Shown: piece after piece, positions 50,619 to 64,000 of the stretch
How positions within the stretch are numbered: position 1 is the first letter of the stretch
How the letters are laid out: each line of letters opens with the position of its first letter
Assembly: GCA_054601695.1 (NCBI GenBank)
Contig: BAAHQB010000039.1
Location: 1,021,591-1,085,590, forward strand
Length of the DNA: 64,000 nt
Source: Amorphochlora amoebiformis
Lineage: Eukaryota; Cercozoa; Chlorarachniophyceae
Reading direction: 5' to 3'
Translations under genes and position numbers: made by a program
The notes under the pieces: generated by a model
Told to the model about the DNA's origin: nothing
The model's input: only the letters and a program-made list of their open reading frames with translations
The model's database searches: none

Positions 50619-51665
50619 GCATGTAACATATTTTATATATAATATAAAATATACATGTAGATATAAAATTTTATGCTTCCAACATACAAAACATACACAT
50701 TCCACATTTCATATTTCACATGTTCACGACATACATTCACATATTGCAAACATACAAGAAATCTACATATACCCCTCGCAATTTATGTTTGCACTGGTCC
50801 TTGCCGTCCCCCCCCCCGTCCTCCTCCTTCTCTCCCTCCACATCCCCAACACGCCCTAATTAAAAATCAGAAAATCAGAGTGCTCAAAATAAGTACTTTC
50901 GCTTACCTGTATCACGAGCGCTTTCTACCGGGTGGTTCCACCGACGTGAGATAGTAGGAGTGAGTCCAGGGGTCTGAAAGAGACACTGAAGACCAACGTT
51001 CATGTAGCATGTACTGTCGAGGTTCCTAGCAACAAGCATTTTGACAATTAAGGTATGCTGCGTAATTACGGTTGAATACAGTTGAATCGAGCTGACTACA
51101 CCTTCGCAATGGTGTCTAAACATCCCAAAACCCTCATGCAGATACCCTTTGCGTAAAAATACTCGGGAATGGGGAAAGGATCATATTTGAAACAAAGGAA
51201 GTTTCGATTGTGCACGTACTTTAGGCCCCTCACTCCTGGTCCCGAGAGACCACTGCCCGTTTGGCCCATCCGAACCGAAGGAAGGTAGTTTCAATCTATC
51301 TCGCTCCAAAAACCTCTGGCACTCTACGCTCGCTGGAAAGTACATCAACCATCCGAAACACAGCAGCACACATTTGTTTTCATTTTGAGATGAATACAAA
51401 CTCATTTCCATACTATCTTCGACTTTTTCGTCGAAGATACGACAAGGTTGTTGAAGATAATCCGAAATTTACCTGCGATGAACGCAACGGGAGGCCCCTG
51501 AGGATGGGTCGTCGACGTCTGGACCGACGCGGTGTAACCCGTCTCCAAACGGAGATTCCCCAGTGACTCCCCTACCTGCACGTCAGTAATCCCTGGGGAT
51601 TCAAGGAGATAATCCCGAAAAGATAAAGCAAATTTTCCGGCGTTTAATCCGAATTCGCCGACCAT
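40450..51665 (-). CDS. Ubiquitin-specific protease, USP/UBP family (20 exons)
   Basis: Exons in coding order: 51665-51473, 51332-51220, 51057-50907, 50855-50773, 50520-50459, 50366-50291, 49676-49619, 49333-49152, 48194-48137, 47785-47691, 47352-47302, 46857-46793, 46609-46556, 45369-45285, 44040-43967, 43438-43044, 42833-42777, 42143-42055, 41294-41248, 40612-40450; total 2151 nt, 716 aa. USPs are cysteine proteases that remove ubiquitin. Cys box NLDSTCYMN (Cys119); [18 protein letters not shown]; zinc pairs CGKC (350, 353) and CPLC (397, 400); [12 protein letters not shown]; His box YAILSHSG...GHYIAHVRN (His619); KWHTFNDGK, where Asn636 sits at the usual catalytic Asp; ALFFERR. Residues 467-598 are a Pro-Ser-Gln-Glu-rich insertion just before the His box. 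About 60 extra residues follow the domain. Edges of exons 13, 15 and 16 are the least certain. Confidence 0.9.
41405..41970. repeat. Degenerate CCCTAA / CCGTAA repeat block
   Basis: About 560 bp of AACCCTAACC, AACCGTAACC and related words, in the intron between exons 18 and 19 of the minus-strand USP gene. It is the largest such block in the window. The 95-aa minus-strand frame across it is a repeat product. Confidence 0.9.
43205..43410 (-). repeat. Coding 12-bp repeat for Pro-Ser-Gln-Glu
   Basis: Tandem GAGCCCTCGCAA units on the minus strand encode PSQE repeats within USP exon 16. The central units are identical and the flanks degenerate (PSEE, PSQD). Being in frame and GC-rich, it differs from the intronic microsatellites. 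Confidence 0.85.
45001..45265. repeat. CCCTAA-like repeat with the shared module
   Basis: Degenerate CCCTAACC words surround GGAGTCAATGGTCCTCGGAC followed by TAAGACAT (45193-45220), the copy of the 35.0-kb module. It directly abuts USP exon 14 (45285-45369). Confidence 0.85.
45487..45530. repeat. TTAGGG-like repeat, opposite orientation
   Basis: GTTAGGGTTAGGGCTAGGG and neighbours. Together with the CCCTAA block at 45.0-45.27 kb it brackets USP exon 14 as an inverted pair. Confidence 0.8.
45748..46235. repeat. Duplicated islands in USP intron
   Basis: CACTCTTCTCTTCCTACATA followed by TAAATATAAT occurs at 45748 and again at 45849. A second pair, 46076-46128 and 46196-46236, shares TTGGT...GACTA...ACAAATATGC. 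Both are in the intron between exons 13 and 14 of the USP gene, with no exon needed for frame. Confidence 0.75.
47462..47500 (-). repeat. Echo of USP exon 10 donor side
   Basis: On the plus strand TTCTCCCACACTTTCTACGC resembles TTCTCCCGCACTTTCCACAC at 47694-47713, which is the zinc-ligand CGKC end of exon 10. The copy lies downstream in coding direction, inside the next intron, and has lost the second half of the pattern. Confidence 0.65.
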
Positions 51666-52158
51666 GGTGAGGATGCTTCGCCGTGGGATTGGGTCGTGGT
51701 TGTAGCCTAGTAAGCGGCATATGGGGAACTTGTTGGCAAGGATAGTGTGCACATAAAGCATAAATATACATATCTGTGTACGATTAGACCAAGGGTGTTG
51801 GACGTACCGGTACTCGTAACGATAAATCCCACACAATTTGCCCGCGCTGCGGCAAGTCGTCTTTTCACATCCAAAAGGGGACATGTTCCTCGTGTGGCTA
51901 CCCTGGCAAGAAGATGCGCCGCTGTAGGAATCCCCCCCATTTTTTTGCCCCGTCCTGATTTGTTTCATACCTGGGTTTCAAATTTTCTGGACTGTGACAT
52001 ACATTTCTTGATTTTTAAATCATTTCCTCCCTTCAGTCAACTGGGCGAACAAAGCTAAGCGCCGTAGAACTTTGGGAACTGGTCGCATGAAGTACTTGAA
52101 GCACATCCCCCGCCGCTTCAAGAATGGATTCCGCCAGAGTAATCTCCGCACAAGCTAA
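51664..52158 (+). CDS. RPL37: 60S ribosomal protein eL37 (3 exons)
   Basis: Exons 51664-51666 (the ATG alone), 51788-51923 and 52037-52158; total 261 nt, 86 aa, stop TAA. eL37 is a small zinc-binding protein of the large ribosomal subunit. The four zinc ligands are Cys19, 22, 34 and 37 ([20 protein letters not shown], then [11 protein letters not shown]), followed by [20 protein letters not shown] and [11 protein letters not shown], all classic for the family. Length is slightly short of the usual 90-97 aa. An intron straight after the ATG (ATG then GTGAGG) is common in ribosomal protein genes; the acceptor CGATTAG then gives [15 protein letters not shown]. Introns are short and free of TA repeats, unlike every other gene here. 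The ATG lies in CCATGG, which is also the start of the USP gene on the other strand. Confidence 0.95.
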
Positions 52159-52694
52159 CCTATCCATCCTGGGCTCTTTCGTCCATCTTAGCCCAACCTC
52201 GAACCTGATGACAGTCCCTCTTACTTCCCCCTTTTCTGTAATACCACACAGACACCAGAGCTTCCAGGAAGCCCTCGCGCAAGTAATTTGATCGCACACG
52301 CGCTGCGGTTGAATCGATCACTTTCACTCGGAGTTCTTGTTCTCATGTTACCTTGGCTAGGGTCAATGCTAGGTGTACACGCGTCTTGCATATAGATGTA
52401 AGTTTTCATCACTTAGTGAGGTTAAAAAAATTAAACGAAATTATATACATCATGGCATGTATCAATGCCTGCAGCCGGGGCCCGGGGGTAACTGAAGTAT
52501 TTCTATTAGATCTAGTATGTAGTACAATATAATATATATATTACTATACATGTGTATGAAAATAATATATACGTGTATGTGTAATTTTTATAATACGATA
52601 TTTTCTAGATAATATCTAGAATATATCGTGTTACTTGTAGTATACATATATATATATATATAAATATATGTATGTATATATATCTACAAGATCT

Positions 52695-52732
<38 letters not shown>

Positions 52733-53454
52733 GTGCATATTAAAGACCTTCAAGCTGAGCCTGACACTGATCATTTAATTTATAGAGTCATTAGCTAGAT
52801 TAGAGGGCCTCATAGAGGCTATTTAGAGCTAGTCTGTTAGTGGAGTTCGGAATTAACTTGCTAGCGGCAGACTGCGAGTTTATGAGGGTACCTAGGAGGT
52901 AAGGAATATCCTGAAGGTTCCTGAGACCGGGAAAGACACCTGTGACTGATACAACTGGGCTATCATAGACTAATATGATGATAATATATAGTATAAATTA
53001 GACCGATATGATTTTAATCACCAAATTTAAGTTAATGAATCGCGATCACATATCAAGATAACTTCCTCTCACGCACACAGAGCCACTTGGGTGAGTCCTT
53101 GAAAATCTGGAGATATATAACATTGTTTTATTTATTTTTTTATTAAAATATTATATATCAGATTTTTATGTACATTTTTTTTTATATATCTCTATATATA
53201 TATATATATTATATGTATTCGCATATTTATGTACATATTATATCTACACTATACCATCGTAAACCTGCGCAATATTTATTGTACGCACACATATTTATAA
53301 ATATGTACATTCAAATATATTACATTTAATACTTGTAAAATGTAATGTAATACACGTATATACATGTTGTTAGTTTCGTTCCCTTAATGCATTACGTGTA
53401 ATACATACATATATTTATATGTATCTAAATATATATATGTATATATATATATAC

Positions 53455-53497
<43 letters not shown>

Positions 53498-53738
53498 GTA
53501 TATAAACATGAGTAGATACCATAGAGTATAGAAACACTAGTCAAAGTTACGCTAGTGATCGCTCAAACCCGGAGATTGCGTCCCGGTACTATCTAGCGCT
53601 ACCCAGTAATTACGCGAAAATTGCCGAAAATGAGGGGGTGTTCGACAACTTCGCGTAGTCCTAGAATATTCTGGGCGCACATGCCCACTATGTCCCATCG
53701 GAGTCGGTCATCATCAAACCGGCTTAAACCAACCTGGA
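52159..53738. other. Intergenic region between convergent genes
   Basis: Follows the eL37 stop; 52159-52430 is of ordinary composition and probably its 3' untranslated region. From 52440 on it is AT-rich unique DNA with CTAGATAATATCTAG-like palindromes (52605-52625) and some (TA)n; 53515-53738 is more GC-rich. No gene could be supported. Confidence 0.55.

Positions 53739-64000
<10,262 letters not shown>

Noticed and set aside
51747-51968. Minus-strand frame overlapping eL37 exon 2 (YRYEYR..., [12 protein letters not shown]...)
   Set aside because: It is the antisense shadow of the eL37 zinc-finger exon; USP is taken to start at 51665.

Overview
This is nuclear DNA from a eukaryote with very unusual introns. 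About half of the window or more is (TA)n microsatellite with TG/CA, GA/CT and TTAGGG-like variants. Between the TA tracts lie short islands of ordinary composition, typically 25-180 bases, each bounded by AG on one side and GT on the other. Read as exons and joined in phase, these islands give seven protein genes. In all six genes whose ends lie in the window, the exon lengths add up to a multiple of three, and the recognisable domains run continuously across exon joins. The gene models were assembled by hand; family names come from conserved motifs, not from a search.

Layout, left to right. 1-3205: intergenic, with a minisatellite and TACGTA-rich DNA. 3206-12497 (-): a 300-aa protein with one C2H2 zinc finger and three TPRs, 12 exons. 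12873-20092 (-): about 355 aa with an N-terminal signal/anchor, family not recognised. 20173-27666 (+): a bacterial-type RecA recombinase, 417 aa, 16 exons, with a long hydrophobic-then-basic presequence. 28925-39891 (+): an alpha/beta hydrolase of the HGGFW / GHSAGG (kynurenine formamidase-like) type, 393 aa, 18 exons. 40450-51665 (-): a ubiquitin-specific protease, 716 aa, 20 exons. 51664-52158 (+): ribosomal protein eL37, 86 aa, 3 exons, almost free of TA repeats. 53739 to beyond 64000 (-): an unrecognised protein of at least 405 aa, 19 exons seen.

Organism. Spliceosomal GT-AG introns, eL37 and a USP show a eukaryotic nucleus. A RecA of bacterial type behind a signal-anchor plus Arg/Ser/Val-rich leader suggests an organelle-targeted enzyme, perhaps in an alga with a complex (secondary) plastid. 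The hydrolase also starts with a signal peptide followed by a basic, Ser-rich stretch. TTAGGG-type repeats inside introns suggest a TTAGGG-type telomere. I cannot name the lineage.

The most interesting signal is not a gene but a pattern, which I call exon echoes. In almost every gene, one edge of an exon together with its splice site is duplicated one to six times inside the neighbouring TA-rich intron. The clearest case is at 37.4-38.2 kb, where the catalytic-Asp-side exon of the hydrolase is preceded by five near-identical partial copies plus one diverged copy. The zinc-finger exon, a TPR exon, two RecA exons, several other hydrolase exons and a USP exon show the same thing at different ages. 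The simplest explanation is slippage or unequal recombination between the flanking (TA)n tracts; the result is introns full of decoy splice sites. A second notable point is that the USP and eL37 genes appear to start on opposite strands inside the same CCATGG palindrome.
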